Assembly: GCA_017545365.1 (NCBI GenBank)
Contig: JAFWOP010000066.1
Coordinates: forward strand, 1 to 64,000
Reading direction: 5' to 3'
From: Bacteroidales bacterium
GTDB taxonomy: Bacteria; Bacteroidota; Bacteroidia; Bacteroidales; P3
DNA: 64,000 bases
Shown piece after piece: positions 26,995 to 35,161 of this stretch. The notes beneath the pieces are model-generated. The model worked only from the letters and a program-made list of their open reading frames with translations. It was not told the DNA's origin and made no database searches. Made by a program: the position numbers and the translations under genes. The stretch's first letter is position 1, and every line of letters begins with the position of its first letter.

Positions 26995-27372
26995 ATGAAA
27001 CGCTACTACGTCTCCCTCATTATCGTCACCCTCATCCTGGTGCTGGCGGCATTCGGCACCCTATGGTTTGGCAACGGACTCTTCCAGACCGTCTTCCCGC
27101 TCCTGCCGCTCTATTTCACGGTCATCACCGGGCTCCAGCACTACGTCGTGGTCAAAAGTCTCTACAAAGACCCACGCACCTTCGTCAAGAACTTCCTTGG
27201 CCTCACCGTGGGCAGTCTCTTCCTACACCTCGTAATCCTCTGCCTGTGGGCCTTCACCCATATCCCCACGGCCAAACACTTCATCCTAGCCTTCTGCATC
27301 TGCTACATCGTCTACCTAGCCTTCGAGACCGTCCAACTAGTCCTCCTCGTCCGCCGCAAACGCAACGAATAG
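26995..27372 (+). CDS. Small integral membrane protein of unknown function
   Basis: The 125-residue protein has four predicted membrane segments (about 7-27, 33-50, 66-88 and 94-117) with a positively charged C-terminus (RRKRNE), suggesting the tail is cytoplasmic. I do not recognise a family. It stands between pyrI and a strong terminator and is probably the last gene of the pyrBI transcript. Its composition and reading frame look genuine. Confidence 0.65.
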   Translation: MKRYYVSLIIVTLILVLAAFGTLWFGNGLFQTVFPLLPLYFTVITGLQHYVVVKSLYKDPRTFVKNFLGLTVGSLFLHLVILCLWAFTHIPTAKHFILAFCICYIVYLAFETVQLVLLVRRKRNE

Positions 27373-27391
27373 ACCTACACACCCATAACAC

Positions 27392-27427
27392 AAAGCACCC
27401 GCATCTCCTCAATGCGGGTGCTTTTAT
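27392..27427 (+). terminator. Intrinsic terminator before hipBST
   Basis: A 13-bp perfect stem (AAAGCACCCGCAT at 27392-27404 with its complement at 27412-27424) and a T-run mark the end of the plus-strand housekeeping run. Confidence 0.88.
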
Positions 27428-27478
27428 ACAAAAAGTATATTTTATCATACTTTTTATCCCATTTTAAGAAAAAAATCG

Positions 27479-27486
27479 TATCTTTG
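27479..27486 (+). promoter_or_regulatory. hipBST promoter -7 element
   Basis: TATCTTTG followed by C, preceded by an A-tract (AAAAAAATCG), 30 bases before the hipB ATG. HipB-type proteins usually repress their own promoter. No clear palindromic operator is visible in this short stretch. Confidence 0.72.
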
Positions 27487-27516
27487 CACCCCAAAAGTCC
27501 AATATAATATACTACA

Positions 27517-27717
27517 ATGAAATTGAGTAACACATTAAAAAATAGGCGGACACAACTAAAAATATCACAAGCCGATTTGGCAGAAATGGCTGGCGTTAGC
27601 CTAGCCACCGTGAAAGACATTGAGCGTGAAAAAGGAAACCCATCAATACAGACTATTGAGAAACTTCTCGATGTACTTGGACTCGAAATCGTGTACCGTC
27701 TGCGCCAAACAATATAA
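27517..27717 (+). CDS. hipB: HipB-like helix-turn-helix antitoxin/repressor
   Basis: The 66-residue protein is a single XRE-type helix-turn-helix (LKNRRTQLKISQADLAEMAGVSLATVKDIE, written here in part: recognition helix SLATVKDIEREK). It ends right after the domain, as short HipB proteins do. It should bind the promoter upstream and repress the operon, possibly with the HipS/HipT complex. It is the first gene of a compact three-gene set. Confidence 0.85.
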   Translation: MKLSNTLKNRRTQLKISQADLAEMAGVSLATVKDIEREKGNPSIQTIEKLLDVLGLEIVYRLRQTI

Positions 27718-27728
27718 GGAGATAGTAT

Positions 27729-28061
27729 ATGCGACAATTAAATGTACTATGGAATGACCAGCCAGCTGGTATTCTGACAGAGTTGGCACCCAACAACGGC
27801 TACCGATTTGAGTATGCCATGTCATACCTAAACAGCAACCTCCCACACGTGTCCGTCACCCTGCCAAAAACCAGCACACCCTACGAAAGCGAACGCCTGT
27901 TCCCATTTTTTGCCAACATGCTGCCCGAAGGGTCTCTGCGCCGTGTGATATGCCGCGAACACCACGTAGACGAAAACGACCTGTTCGGAATCCTATATGC
28001 CACCGCCGATACCGACACCATCGGTGCCGTAAGTTTTAAGAAACAACACAATGAACAATAG
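27729..28061 (+). CDS. hipS: HipS-like antitoxin (HipA N-terminal subdomain as a separate protein)
   Basis: The 110-residue protein corresponds to the N-terminal subdomain 1 of HipA (VLWNDQPAGILTEL, RLFPFFANMLPEGSLRR), encoded separately from the kinase. In the three-component HipBST systems described from E. coli, this small protein neutralises the HipT kinase, while HipB contributes DNA binding. A strong Shine-Dalgarno sequence AAGGAG (27716-27721) sits 7 bases before the ATG and overlaps the hipB stop. Such sites are rare in Bacteroidota and point to tuned, high translation of the antitoxin. Its 3' end overlaps hipT by 11 bases. Confidence 0.83.
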   Translation: MRQLNVLWNDQPAGILTELAPNNGYRFEYAMSYLNSNLPHVSVTLPKTSTPYESERLFPFFANMLPEGSLRRVICREHHVDENDLFGILYATADTDTIGAVSFKKQHNEQ

Positions 28062-28992
28062 CCCACTATTCGACAGCCGTCGCGTGTCCATGATGCTCGA
28101 CTTCGACCTAGACACACAACACCACACCGAAGAAATGACTCTGGCCATGCAGCGCATCTCGGTGTCGGGTGTGCAAGAGAAATTTCCCGCCGTGGTGGAC
28201 GGGGGAAGAATCCGTCTCGCTGCCGAGGGGGAACGCTCAACCCACATACTGAAACCAGCCCCTTGGGATGCAACACTTGGCGAACGGTGGCAAATACCTG
28301 CCAACGAACACCTCACCATGCAGATTGCATCAGAGGTTTACAACATACCCGTTGCAGCACACGGTCTCTGCACCACCCCAAGCGGCCACCCCGTCTACAT
28401 CACCCGCCGATTCGACATCAGCCCCGACGGGAGCAAATATCCGATGGAAGATATGGCCACATTAATCGGGAGGAGCGAAGCTATTGGTGGGACAGCCTTC
28501 AAATACAACGGGTCATACATGGAAATTGCCCAATGCATCCGCCGCTATATACCTGCATGGATGGTTGAGATGGAGCGGTTCTTCGAACTGGTGGTCTTCA
28601 ACTACATCTATGCCAACGGTGATGCCCACCTAAAGAACTTCTCGATAATCTTGATAGACGGTGGCTACCGCCTAACTCCAGCATACGATTTAATGAACAC
28701 CTCCTTGCATGTACGCGACGAGGACTTCGCATTAGACGGTGGCCTGTCGCCCGACATGCCACGTAGCAACATATACCAACATACTGGCCATCCTTGCCGA
28801 CAGGACTTCGAGTGGTTCGGACACGAAATAGGCCTTGTCAGCACACGCATACAGCGAATTTTAGATAAGTATATGTCAGTACCCGACAAGACGAGAAAAC
28901 TCGTCACTCAAAGCCATCTGACTGAGAAGTTACAACGCAGCTACCTCCGTATCGTGAACGAAAGGTCACAACGGTTCGTAAGAACGTGTTAG
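28051..28992 (+). CDS. hipT: HipT-like serine/threonine kinase toxin
   Basis: The 313-residue protein is a HipA-family kinase lacking the N-terminal subdomain. Visible features are the glycine-rich loop motif SVSGVQEK (Ser37 and Ser39 as an S-x-S pair), the ATP-lysine region HILKP, the catalytic NGDAHLKNF (Asp191) and the metal-binding YDL (Asp213). The known HipT phosphorylates a tRNA synthetase and is controlled by autophosphorylation of the two loop serines. The same S-x-S arrangement here suggests a similar switch. Its start codon lies inside the hipS frame, so translation is coupled. All kinase motifs are intact, so the toxin is probably active. Confidence 0.87.
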   Translation: MNNSPLFDSRRVSMMLDFDLDTQHHTEEMTLAMQRISVSGVQEKFPAVVDGGRIRLAAEGERSTHILKPAPWDATLGERWQIPANEHLTMQIASEVYNIPVAAHGLCTTPSGHPVYITRRFDISPDGSKYPMEDMATLIGRSEAIGGTAFKYNGSYMEIAQCIRRYIPAWMVEMERFFELVVFNYIYANGDAHLKNFSIILIDGGYRLTPAYDLMNTSLHVRDEDFALDGGLSPDMPRSNIYQHTGHPCRQDFEWFGHEIGLVSTRIQRILDKYMSVPDKTRKLVTQSHLTEKLQRSYLRIVNERSQRFVRTC

Positions 28993-29016
28993 TGTGAGGA
29001 TATACCAGCTAATTCT

Positions 29017-29054
29017 AAAGACAGGGTGCTGACATTTTTCACCACCCTGTCTTT
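29017..29054. terminator. Bidirectional terminator hairpin between hipT and the BspA-like gene
   Basis: A 12-bp stem (AAAGACAGGGTG with CACCCTGTCTTT) sits between two convergent genes. T-runs are short on both sides but present. Confidence 0.7.
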
Positions 29055-29075
29055 CCAATTGTCTGTGAGAAACCG

Positions 29076-31454
29076 CTACTTCTTCACGACCTTACGAACG
29101 GCCATGCCCTGCAGTCTTATCACTTTCACATAATACACCCCTGTTGGCAGATGTCCGAGGTCAAGAATAGAAGGTTGCTCCGAACGCAACACCACACGTC
29201 CGCCAAGATCGTATACTTCAACACATTGCACTCCTTCGCCTTCGATATTCAGCACACCCGTTGTCGGGTTGGGGTACAACGCAACGAGGCTCTCTCCGAT
29301 AGTCTCTATCCCTACAGCCTCAACAAAAATGGCAGTCAGCACCATATCCTCGTTCATCACGGTGTCAAATACGGGCTCTGTACTGCCCGACTCTGTCCAG
29401 TGGCTGAACACAAAGCCTTCGTTGGCAACTGCCTCCACATGTGCCGTGTCGCCAAACAGGTACGCTCCCGCACCTGTCACCGTGCCCCGCGTCGAGTCGC
29501 ACACCACGGTCAGCACATACTCGTTCCGCTCAAACTGGGCCGTCAGCACCGTGTCGCCCGTCAACACTATCGTCCTCGGATTGGCGGTGTCGCCGTCGCT
29601 CCACGCCGTGAAGTGGTAGCCGTAGTTGGCCGTGGCGGCAATCGTCGCGCTGCTGCCATTGGCACACGTAGGCTCCTCCAGCACCTCGGCCACGCCCATC
29701 GTCGAATCTGTCGTCTCCACAAAAAGGGTGTCCATTGGCACTTCTACAAAGTTGGAGAAATAGCTCCAACGCGACTCATACGAAGCCCTGCTGCCGCATG
29801 GAATATACACAGGTACAGTGTCCGCTATACCGGCAAACACATTCGTGCCCAGCCTAGGAGCATCCATGCTCTTTGACACTATGCTGGGTGACAATATAAT
29901 CGGTACACCTGGATCTGGTGGATTTAAACTTCCGCCACGCCTACCAAATGAGCCAAAAGCATTATATGGTATCCAACGCACATTTTCCCCTATCACCAGC
30001 TGGGTAATGTTCGTGTCATAAATAAATGCACTCGACGACATGCTCGAACAGCTGTCCGCTTCATAATACACATGGGTAAGCCCAATGCAGTCTCTAAAAG
30101 CGCCAGTCATGATTTCAGCCGAACTACGTATCGTCAACGAAGTGAGATTTGTGCAATAAGCGAAAGCCTCATTCAGCACCACGGCAGAATCGGGTATAAT
30201 TATCGAAGTGAGGCCTGTGCAATGACAGAAAGCTCCAAAAGAAATCATAGTGACAGAATTAGGTATGTTTACCGTAATAGGAGCTCTGCAATCGTAAAAT
30301 CCAGGTTCCCCTATAAATGTGACCGTGTTGGGTATATTTACCGTATCAGCCCCCACCCTATAGGCATCTCCAATATAAACGTTTATTGATGTTTTTGTAC
30401 TGTCCCAATATACTATTTCGTCTTCAATATAGCCATTCAACGACTCTGCCGCCCAATTAGCATTATCTACAGCACTTCCGTGATAAAGGACATGTCGGAC
30501 ATTTTCGAATGCTCGAGGGCCAATCGAATCAACAGAATTGGGTATAGTCAAGGAGGCTATTCCTGTGCAATTTTGGAAGGCCTGAGAACCAATCGTGGTG
30601 ACGGAATTGGGTATCATAACCGAAGTAAGACCTTCGCAACCGGCAAACAAACCAGCCTCAATCGTGGTGATAGAATTGGGTATCGTCATCGTAGTGAGAC
30701 CTGAACAATCAGAGAATGCCCATTCTCCTATAGTGGTAACCGTATTGGGTATCGTCACAGTGGTGAGTTCCGAACAATAAGCGAATGCTCCATTCCCAAT
30801 TGTGGTGACGGTGTTCGGTATCGTCACCACGCTAGAACTCCCTATATATGCCAATAGTGTTGTTTTCGTACTATCAAAGTAAATGAATCCACTATCAGTA
30901 TAACCATTCATTGAATATGCACCCCATGGCGCTCCTGTTGCACTGCCATGATATTCGATATGCCGCACATTGCCAAACGCAGCATTCCCAATCGTGGTGA
31001 CGGAACTGGGTATCGTCAGTGTGCCGAGTCCTGTGCAATTACTATATGTGTCCCGCCCAATTGAGGTGACAGAACTAGGTATCGTCACCGACGTGAGGTT
31101 TCGGCAGTTATGGAAAGCGGCCCTTTCAATTGAGGTGACGGAATTGGGTATAGTCACCGAGGTGAGGTCTGTGCATCCAGTGAAAGCACACATTCCTATC
31201 GAGACAACGGAATAGGTTGTTCCATCGTTGGTTACATAGGTAGGAATAGTAAGGCTTCCTGTCGGCTGGACAGAAGAACCATTCCATCCATAGGTATAAG
31301 GACTTACCACACTTACGGTATTTGTAACTGTGTCGATAGCGTAGTACAGCGTCTGTCCCGTCGGGGCTACGGCACTGAAATCGTAACTCTGTGCTTGGGT
31401 GGCGGTGAGTCCTGCTAGCAGCAGGAACATAAAGGAAAGTAGTCTTTTTCTCAT
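29076..31454 (-). CDS. BspA-like leucine-rich-repeat surface protein with T9SS sorting domain
   Basis: The 792-residue precursor has a signal peptide (cleavage near TQA-Q, residue 21). Residues about 80-510 are BspA/TpLRR-type repeats of 23 residues with the LTSVTIPNSVTSIG pattern, interrupted by two variant blocks with NVRHIEYHGSA and NVRHVLYHGSA. Two beta-rich modules with GYHFTAWSDGD and GFVFSHWTESG (about 605-700) follow. The last 80 residues are a type-A T9SS sorting domain beginning ALYPNPTTG and ending VRKVVKK. The protein is expected to cross the outer membrane by T9SS and remain at the surface, where BspA-like proteins bind host or bacterial proteins. Confidence 0.92.
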   Translation of the reverse strand: MRKRLLSFMFLLLAGLTATQAQSYDFSAVAPTGQTLYYAIDTVTNTVSVVSPYTYGWNGSSVQPTGSLTIPTYVTNDGTTYSVVSIGMCAFTGCTDLTSVTIPNSVTSIERAAFHNCRNLTSVTIPSSVTSIGRDTYSNCTGLGTLTIPSSVTTIGNAAFGNVRHIEYHGSATGAPWGAYSMNGYTDSGFIYFDSTKTTLLAYIGSSSVVTIPNTVTTIGNGAFAYCSELTTVTIPNTVTTIGEWAFSDCSGLTTMTIPNSITTIEAGLFAGCEGLTSVMIPNSVTTIGSQAFQNCTGIASLTIPNSVDSIGPRAFENVRHVLYHGSAVDNANWAAESLNGYIEDEIVYWDSTKTSINVYIGDAYRVGADTVNIPNTVTFIGEPGFYDCRAPITVNIPNSVTMISFGAFCHCTGLTSIIIPDSAVVLNEAFAYCTNLTSLTIRSSAEIMTGAFRDCIGLTHVYYEADSCSSMSSSAFIYDTNITQLVIGENVRWIPYNAFGSFGRRGGSLNPPDPGVPIILSPSIVSKSMDAPRLGTNVFAGIADTVPVYIPCGSRASYESRWSYFSNFVEVPMDTLFVETTDSTMGVAEVLEEPTCANGSSATIAATANYGYHFTAWSDGDTANPRTIVLTGDTVLTAQFERNEYVLTVVCDSTRGTVTGAGAYLFGDTAHVEAVANEGFVFSHWTESGSTEPVFDTVMNEDMVLTAIFVEAVGIETIGESLVALYPNPTTGVLNIEGEGVQCVEVYDLGGRVVLRSEQPSILDLGHLPTGVYYVKVIRLQGMAVRKVVKK

Positions 31455-31839
31455 ATTGTAATGATTTTTGATTAATAATTTCAGTCATTTTCTGTCGCGG
31501 CTCGGCGGCAGGTGGTCATACAATACAAGAAAGTGGAGCCATCCATGATAACCTCTTCTTAAGACATGGGGCTGGACTCCCGTAAAAGTAAAATAAAGGT
31601 TTGTTGAATCGCCCCACTTAGGATGTATCTTGTTATACACAAATACAACCAAAGCAGGCATTCATCTTCCCTTTTATTCCTCTTTTACTCTAATGAAATG
31701 TCCAGTTTCATGTCTCGGAATAAGGCAAAATGCGCTTTCTCAATTAATTGCAGACAATAGTTCTCGCTGTCTGCAAGTGCAAATATACAACTTTTTTCTC
31801 AATTGTGCAGTTTTCTGTTCTCCTTTTCCATAAAATAAA
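31455..31839 (-). other. Long leader/intergenic stretch upstream of the BspA-like gene
   Basis: No gene is seen. The only good promoter on the minus strand (TATATTTG at 31780-31787) would create a leader of about 320 bases before the BspA-like ATG. The leader holds a small hairpin (CAGACA/TGTCTG near 31750-31773) and a GAAACTGGACATTTC imperfect repeat near 31697, but no riboswitch I recognise. Confidence 0.4.
31780..31787 (-). promoter_or_regulatory. Promoter -7 element for the BspA-like gene or a leader RNA
   Basis: The minus strand reads TATATTTG followed by C, preceded by the A-tract-type sequence GAAAAAAGTTG found at the other promoters of this window. Confidence 0.6.
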
Positions 31840-31871
31840 GAGGATGCCGACCGTCGACATCCTCATTTTTT
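31840..31871. terminator. Terminator downstream of the T9SS protein gene at 31942
   Basis: A stem of at least 7 bp (GAGGATG at 31840-31846 with CATCCTC at 31858-31864) extends inwards with CGA/TCG pairing. There is a T-run on the plus strand and a T-rich stretch on the minus strand, 70 bases after the minus-strand stop at 31942. Confidence 0.75.
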
Positions 31872-31941
31872 TCTCCACGTATCTCACGTATCTTCACGTA
31901 TCCTATTATCCTCGTAATACGCGCGATACATGAAGGCTTCA

Positions 31942-33402
31942 TCACTTGTTCACCAAGCGCTTGTGAACCAAGCCTTGGTGGGTCTGGAGCTCTACAATAT
32001 AGAGTCCCGCATTGGGGAGCGAGAGCTCGAACTTGTCATGCTTCACGTTCTGCTCCTTTATCAGACGGCCGTCCACCGTGTACAGGCGCAGACACTCCAC
32101 CTCGACCCCTCCGCAGTCCACCACACAGCGGCCGTTGGCGGGATTGGGATAGAGGCTGATGCTCGCCTCCTGAACTTCCGAGACGCTCTGCGGCGTTCTA
32201 GCGTCAGTAGTGGCAGTGATAAAGACCCACGGCGTATAGGCCGAGTCGCCACACAACCCGCGGACATAGAAGTCATACGACGTGTTGGACTCCAAGTTCC
32301 TCACCAGGCGGGAACTGTCGCTCACCCGGATGATGGTGCCACGACCGATGGTGAACCCGCTTCTGCCGTACTGCACCTCCCATTGGTCGGGCGTGGCCGA
32401 GTTGTTCCAAGCCAGCTCCACCATGCTCCAATCGTGGTAGCCGATATGCAGATTCTCAATACGGCCGCAGGGACCGGGCAGCTGAACCAACTGCAAACTG
32501 TCGAGAAAAAGCTTCGACCCTAGGATAAAGTCCTTGCTGCCAGCCGACGACACAGCCAGCAGCACCATCGTGTCGGCAGGAATGAAGGGATAGCCGGCGG
32601 GCAGATAGTCTCCAATGGGGAAATAGTCCAGCTCGAAGGGGGTGTAGTTAGTAGTGTCGTACAATTCGAAGAGGGTCTTCGAACCGGCACCCACCAACAT
32701 ACGGCGGTGATTGTCGAAGTCGTATTTGGTGCCGATGGCCACCAGCAAACCATTATCGCGAGGTCCGACACTATGGTCATACCTGTACTTGTAGTAGCCA
32801 ATCACACGCCCGGGCTGAAAGACCCCCACAGGGATTCCGCCTGAGATATAGTTGTTGAAATCAGCAGTGTCCAGAATATCCAACAGCCAGGACTGGTCCT
32901 CCGTATTGCCGGTGGTGAAAAATTCGACAAACTCCAAAATCTTGTCCAAATTCACTTGACCGTTGCAGAGAATAGTGGGCAGAACCATACTTCTGAGCGT
33001 CGAATCCAATGCGGCCGAAGCCAGCATGTACGCCGTGGGGGTGAGCAGGTCGGAAAGCATAAACGTTTCGCCCACCACGCCCGCAAAGCCTTCGGGCGCA
33101 TTTACGGTATCCTTCCACACCTTGCCCACAGGCAGCTTGAGATTGAGCGGTATCGTGGCACCTGAAAACGAGATAGTCTCATTCACAGAATAGTATGGTA
33201 CGCTCCATCCCTCGGGCAAGACATACCCCTCGTTCACGGGGATTGGCATACCCAGAAGCGTCAATGTGTCGGCCGGGTAGGAATTCCACTGCTCGAAACA
33301 TCCCATTGGTACAGACATGGTGTCAGCAATCTGGGCTTTAGTTGTGGGGGCAAAAGCAATGCCGCAGACCAGTGTCAACAAAAGAAAAAGCTTATTCTTC
33401 AT
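31942..33402 (-). CDS. T9SS-secreted protein with Fn3 domain
   Basis: The 486-residue precursor has a signal peptide (cleavage near TKA-Q, residue 23). The first 330 residues form a beta-rich domain opening with GCFEQWNSY and containing YYKYRYDHSVGPRDNGLLV, a pattern seen in Bacteroidota surface proteins with carbohydrate-binding-like domains. I cannot name the domain with certainty. A fibronectin-III-like domain (MVELAWNNSATPDQWEVQYG, about 335-405) precedes a T9SS sorting domain starting SLYPNPANGR and ending HKRLVNK. It should be exported and surface-exposed. It has its own promoter, which mirrors that of tRNA-Ser. Confidence 0.85.
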   Translation of the reverse strand: MKNKLFLLLTLVCGIAFAPTTKAQIADTMSVPMGCFEQWNSYPADTLTLLGMPIPVNEGYVLPEGWSVPYYSVNETISFSGATIPLNLKLPVGKVWKDTVNAPEGFAGVVGETFMLSDLLTPTAYMLASAALDSTLRSMVLPTILCNGQVNLDKILEFVEFFTTGNTEDQSWLLDILDTADFNNYISGGIPVGVFQPGRVIGYYKYRYDHSVGPRDNGLLVAIGTKYDFDNHRRMLVGAGSKTLFELYDTTNYTPFELDYFPIGDYLPAGYPFIPADTMVLLAVSSAGSKDFILGSKLFLDSLQLVQLPGPCGRIENLHIGYHDWSMVELAWNNSATPDQWEVQYGRSGFTIGRGTIIRVSDSSRLVRNLESNTSYDFYVRGLCGDSAYTPWVFITATTDARTPQSVSEVQEASISLYPNPANGRCVVDCGGVEVECLRLYTVDGRLIKEQNVKHDKFELSLPNAGLYIVELQTHQGLVHKRLVNK

Positions 33403-33482
33403 AGATGGAAATGATTAAAATGTTATTACTTTATTAATTGTACAATAGCGATTACCGTATGTTGCCATACTTTTTCAAAATG

Positions 33483-33490
33483 CAAAGATA
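33483..33490 (-). promoter_or_regulatory. Promoter -7 element of the T9SS gene (left arm of palindrome)
   Basis: The minus strand reads TATCTTTG followed by C. The site forms part of a perfect 20-bp inverted repeat (33481-33500 with 33512-33531) whose other arm holds the tRNA-Ser promoter. Confidence 0.8.
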
Positions 33491-33521
33491 CAACTTTTTT
33501 CTCTATTTCAAAAAAAAGTTG

Positions 33522-33529
33522 TATCTTTG
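33522..33529 (+). promoter_or_regulatory. Promoter -7 element of tRNA-Ser (right arm of palindrome)
   Basis: TATCTTTG followed by C, with AAAAAAAGTTG upstream, 45 bases before the tRNA 5' end. Confidence 0.8.
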
Positions 33530-33574
33530 CAAACGTTTCGACAGCGAGATAATTCCGCAAAAAACTGAAAATCA

Positions 33575-33661
33575 GGAGAGGTGCCGGAGTGGTCGATCGG
33601 GGCGGTCTCGAAAACCGTTGACCAGCTTGCTGGTCCCAGGGTTCGAATCCCTGCCTCTCCG
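33575..33661 (+). tRNA. tRNA-Ser (anticodon CGA)
   Basis: The 87-base cloverleaf has acceptor stem GGAGAGG/CCTCTCC, an anticodon stem-loop with CTCGAAA (anticodon CGA, reading UCG), the long class-II variable arm (GACCAGCTTGCTGGTC), and T-arm CAGGGTTCGAATCCCTG. The discriminator base is G. CCA is not encoded, as usual in Bacteroidota. It has its own promoter and terminator and is transcribed alone. Confidence 0.97.
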
Positions 33662-33665
33662 CAGC

Positions 33666-33708
33666 AAAAATCTCATAAGTTTACACAAAAACTTATGAGA
33701 TTTTTTTC
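33666..33708 (+). terminator. Intrinsic terminator of tRNA-Ser
   Basis: A stem of about 17 bp (AAAAATCTCATAAGTTT with its complement at 33689-33705) is followed by T's, directly after the tRNA. Confidence 0.9.
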
Positions 33709-33710
33709 TT

Positions 33711-33936
33711 TAGATGACTTCGATAACACACCACGGAAAGATTAGGCTGCACGCAAATTCCTCGTGATTACCATTCATCACGGAATTGACCAGACTGGTG
33801 GGTGCATCACGGAGATTGCGTCCGCCCCTGGGTGTAAGATACTGATTGACCCCGGGCATCGTCGCTTTTGGGCAACATGCTATTGCGGGGGATTGTTTCT
33901 CTGCTGACGCTAGCGGGAAGAAACGCCACCGTCCCC
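33711..33936 (-). other. Unidentified short coding-like fragment downstream of thiN
   Basis: On the minus strand one frame is open to a TAA at 33710-33712 and reads, in part, QYLTPRGGRNLRDAPTS then SVMNGNHEEFACSLIF. The frame overlaps the thiN tail out of register and has no start codon of its own in this stretch. It resembles a gene remnant or a repeated element fragment beside the tRNA more than a real gene. I do not recognise it. Confidence 0.3.
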
Positions 33937-34608
33937 TCACTTCTTCCCAGTGAGGAGGTAGACGATGCCACGGCCGCCGCGGACTTCGAAGCTGTCGCCT
34001 AGGGCTTCGTTGAGCGTTCCTTCCCACCACCAGCGGAGGCACCGGCCTTCGATGGGGTAGCGCAGGCCGCTGACGCTGACAGGCTCGTCGGGGGTGAGCG
34101 AGAAGAGGGAGACCTGCTGCCCCCGATGCGTCTCGAAACGGCGCTCGCCACTGAAGGGGAGGAAGACACCATAATCGCCCACCATCTCGAACTCCACCTG
34201 GGGGTATTCCATGGCGTAATAGGCCAAGAGGCTGATGTTGCCTAGCGTATGGTCCTCGCGCAGGCCTGTGGCACCCACGATGCTGAGGTGCACACTCGTC
34301 TCCTCCCGGGCATCGGTCAGGGCATAGCGCACGGCCTTCGAGAGGTCGTTGCTCTCCTGTTCGGAGATGAGCTGATGGCACAGTTGCAGCCCCTCGTGCC
34401 GTGCTTCTTCCAATACCGTGGAAGTGAGCGAGTCGCCGTCACCCACGACCGACACACGCAACAGCGGCCGGTGCGAGAGGGCGCGATACCAATTCAGGAA
34501 CTTCCCCAAGGCACCGTCGCAGCACACCAGATGGTCGGCTTCGCGCAATTGCGCCAAAACCGCCTCCTCAGTCGGGAAACTGCCATTTGCTATAATAATA
34601 ATATTCAT
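33937..34608 (-). CDS. thiN: Thiamine pyrophosphokinase
   Basis: The 223-residue enzyme transfers pyrophosphate from ATP to thiamine to make thiamine diphosphate. The conserved elements appear in order: CCDGAL (about 29-34), the VGDGDSL metal/substrate motif (about 54-60), EQESNDLSKA (about 83-92) and GATGLREDHTLGNI (about 112-125), then the C-terminal beta domain with SLFSL. Length is typical. It is a single-gene unit with a TATCTTTG promoter. Confidence 0.92.
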   Translation of the reverse strand: MNIIIIANGSFPTEEAVLAQLREADHLVCCDGALGKFLNWYRALSHRPLLRVSVVGDGDSLTSTVLEEARHEGLQLCHQLISEQESNDLSKAVRYALTDAREETSVHLSIVGATGLREDHTLGNISLLAYYAMEYPQVEFEMVGDYGVFLPFSGERRFETHRGQQVSLFSLTPDEPVSVSGLRYPIEGRCLRWWWEGTLNEALGDSFEVRGGRGIVYLLTGKK

Positions 34609-34645
34609 ATAATTATACTATATTACCACATTTGCTAAATCGCTG

Positions 34646-34653
34646 CAAAGATA
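34646..34653 (-). promoter_or_regulatory. Promoter -7 element of thiN
   Basis: The minus strand reads TATCTTTG followed by C. A TTTG (34671-34674) lies 17 bases upstream, slightly short of the usual spacing. Confidence 0.7.
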
Positions 34654-34980
34654 CAATTTATTTGCGAAACCAAAGTCCTATTATCCCAAATTCTCTTCCC
34701 CGCCACCCTCACAACCCCTACATTCCCTCAACCCTGCATCCAAGCAGTGCCTTCGCCCTTAATAAGCATCTTCAAACAAGGTCATAAGTTGCTTTTAAGT
34801 TCTACAATCATAAAACGGCCTTACTGAATTGTTGCAACAATCGCAAAATGAACGAAGGGAGGACGGGGAGGCGACGAACCCCGAGGGTGAAGAATAAGAG
34901 ATTGGAGGACACTTTCGCCTACAAAAATAAAAAAATGGGGACAAAAAAAGTAAAAAAATGGATATTTGAGAAAAAAAGCT

Positions 34981-34988
34981 TATATTTG
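34981..34988 (+). promoter_or_regulatory. Promoter -7 element of the giant T9SS protein gene
   Basis: TATATTTG followed by C, preceded by AAAAAAAGCT. The leader to the ATG at 35162 would be about 165 bases. Confidence 0.6.
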
Positions 34989-35161
34989 CTTTTTTAATCT
35001 TTCATCGGAACGAAGAGCAAACTACATCATAATTGACTAGGACACATCAACATATCACTCTATTACGACAGCCTAACAAATGGGCCGTAATACCTTATTT
35101 GCCTTATACTAATAATTAGACACACAACAATTCATTTTATCATTAACTAATTTTAATCATC

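Larger units (their letters stand above)
34609..35161. other. Intergenic region between thiN and the giant surface protein
   Basis: About 550 bases carry no gene. They hold the divergent promoters at 34646-34653 (minus) and 34981-34988 (plus), a perfect 14-bp palindrome ATTGTTGCAACAAT at 34828-34841 that could be a regulator site, and an A-rich stretch at 34921-34980. The plus-strand leader would be about 165 bases. Confidence 0.5.

Noticed and set aside
34828..34841. 14-bp palindrome as a phage attachment site
   Set aside because: No integrase or phage gene is present nearby, so only a possible operator is noted.
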